Origin: an uncultured Bacteroidales bacterium
Lineage (GTDB): Bacteria; Bacteroidota; Bacteroidia; Bacteroidales; Tenuifilaceae
Direction of reading: 5' to 3'
Assembly (NCBI GenBank): GCA_937915475.1
Contig: CALGIR010000220.1
Location: 1 to 5,825, forward strand
Length of the DNA stretch: 5,825 bases
Below the pieces are notes generated by a model. It saw only the letters and a program-made list of their open reading frames with translations. It was not told the origin of the DNA and did no database searches. The position numbers were made by a program, and so were the translations under genes. Positions 5,162 through 5,825 of the stretch are shown here, in pieces (position 1 is the stretch's first letter; each line of letters begins with the position of its first letter).

Positions 5162-5815
5162 CTATTCAGCTGCAGTTTCATCTGATGCTTTTTCTCCTTC
5201 ACCTTCTGCTCCTTCACCTTCTTCTGCTCCTTCACCCTCTTCTACCTCTAGTTCTTCTTCTTCCTCTATTATTATTCTTGGAGTTTTAACTGTGGCAATA
5301 ACAGTGGTTTTTGGTTCAACAATTTCAAAGTTATCAAACTTAAGATCGGAAACCTCTAGGAAACTACCAAGAGCTAGGTGAGAAATATTAATTGTAATAT
5401 TTTCAGGTAGATCCTTTATTAAGCCGCAAACTCTTAGTTTTCTAGTAATAAGATTAAGTTTACCTCCTTGCTTAACTCCTTCGGCTGATCCCTCTAGTTT
5501 AACGGGAAGGGCAATGGTTAAGTTTTTATCTTCAAATACTTGAAGAAAATCGAGATGAAGAATTCTGTCGGTAACAGGATGAAACTGTAATTCTTTGATA
5601 ATCGCTTTATAGGGCTTTTTGTTGATGTTTAGGTTGACAACATAAACATCGGATGTGTAAATAAGATTTTTAAGATCCTTTTCAGCAACGCTTAAAAGGA
5701 TATTCTTTTCACCACCGTATAGCACAGCAGGAATAGTATCGTCTTTCCGGAGTTGCTTGACAGCTTTTTTTCCGGTTTCGGTCCTCAGCGAACCGTTTAG
5801 GGCAAACTCTTTCAT
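5162..5815 (-). CDS. rplY: 50S ribosomal protein L25/general stress protein CTC
   Basis: This 217-residue protein is the two-domain CTC form of bacterial L25. The N-terminal 5S-rRNA-binding L25 domain covers about 1-92, with LNGSLRTETGKKAVKQLRK (6-24), IPAVLYGG (28-35) and the strongly conserved ELQFHPVTDRILHLDFLQV (75-93). A C-terminal TL5-type beta domain covers about 97-180, including LPVKLEGSAEGVKQGGKL (103-120). The tail from 184 to the end is very acidic: 18 of 34 residues are Glu or Asp, with repeated GEGAE units. Acidic tails are common in CTC proteins, but the Gly-Glu-Ala reiteration here is pronounced. It binds 5S rRNA at the central protuberance of the 50S subunit. It is the first visible gene of the L25-pth-S4 operon; its promoter lies beyond the right edge or further upstream, as only 10 bases precede the ATG. 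Confidence 0.95.
   Translation of the reverse strand: MKEFALNGSLRTETGKKAVKQLRKDDTIPAVLYGGEKNILLSVAEKDLKNLIYTSDVYVVNLNINKKPYKAIIKELQFHPVTDRILHLDFLQVFEDKNLTIALPVKLEGSAEGVKQGGKLNLITRKLRVCGLIKDLPENITINISHLALGSFLEVSDLKFDNFEIVEPKTTVIATVKTPRIIIEEEEELEVEEGEGAEEGEGAEGEGEKASDETAAE
5194..5244. repeat. Short imperfect tandem repeat encoding the L25 acidic tail
   Basis: Three adjoining units on the plus strand begin CTCCTTCACC: 5194-5208 (15 bases), 5209-5226 (18 bases) and 5227-5244 (18 bases). On the coding (minus) strand they encode the GEGAE / EGEGAE / VEEGEG run (residues about 190-207). Together with the neighbouring TTCTTCTTC tract (about 5250-5265), this makes a roughly 75-base stretch almost purely pyrimidine on the plus strand. 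The unit lengths are multiples of three, so copy-number change would keep the frame. Confidence 0.8.
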
Positions 5816-5825
5816 TGTAATATTG

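Noticed and set aside
5151..5381. Plus-strand serine/proline-rich open frame opposite L25
   Set aside because: Its odd composition is just the antisense reading of the GAA/GAG-rich acidic tail. The L25 protein on the other strand explains it fully.

Overview
The window looks like chromosomal DNA of a Bacteroidota bacterium (Bacteroidales or a close relative). It is AT-rich. The genes lack convincing Shine-Dalgarno sequences at normal spacing, which is usual in that phylum. The gene order L25/CTC, Pth, S4-domain protein is one I associate with Bacteroidota, as is a DUF6272/SiaB-type kinase. The phylum call rests on these features together; genus and species cannot be read from the sequence. 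There is no sign of phage, insertion sequence, CRISPR array, tRNA or rRNA.

Left edge: the first 40 codons of a uridine kinase gene run off the window on the minus strand. A 148-bp AT-rich gap separates it from a divergent plus-strand block of five genes. These are a class I mannose-6-phosphate isomerase (manA), a SiaB-family protein kinase, a secreted protein built from about ten 25-residue tyrosine-rich repeats, a flavin-reductase-like FMN protein, and a DCC (DUF393) thiol-disulfide oxidoreductase-like protein. The gaps shrink along the block (105, 62, 39 and -1 bp). The last two genes overlap in TAATG and are almost certainly co-translated. The block is functionally mixed: sugar-phosphate metabolism, signalling, an exported repeat protein and a redox pair.

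Right side: after a 195-bp convergent gap, three minus-strand genes form a compact translation operon transcribed right to left: 50S ribosomal protein L25/CTC, peptidyl-tRNA hydrolase (pth), then a small Hsp15-like S4 RNA-binding protein. Together they cover 5S rRNA binding, recycling of dropped-off peptidyl-tRNA and probably rescue of stalled 50S subunits. The pth reading frame opens with TTG, with no in-frame ATG that could replace it.

Nothing here is clearly a new system. The points most worth a second look are the 25-residue repeat protein, the SiaB-family kinase lying beside it without SiaA or SiaC partners in view, the TTG start of pth, and a nine-codon leader ORF whose stop overlaps the kinase start codon.
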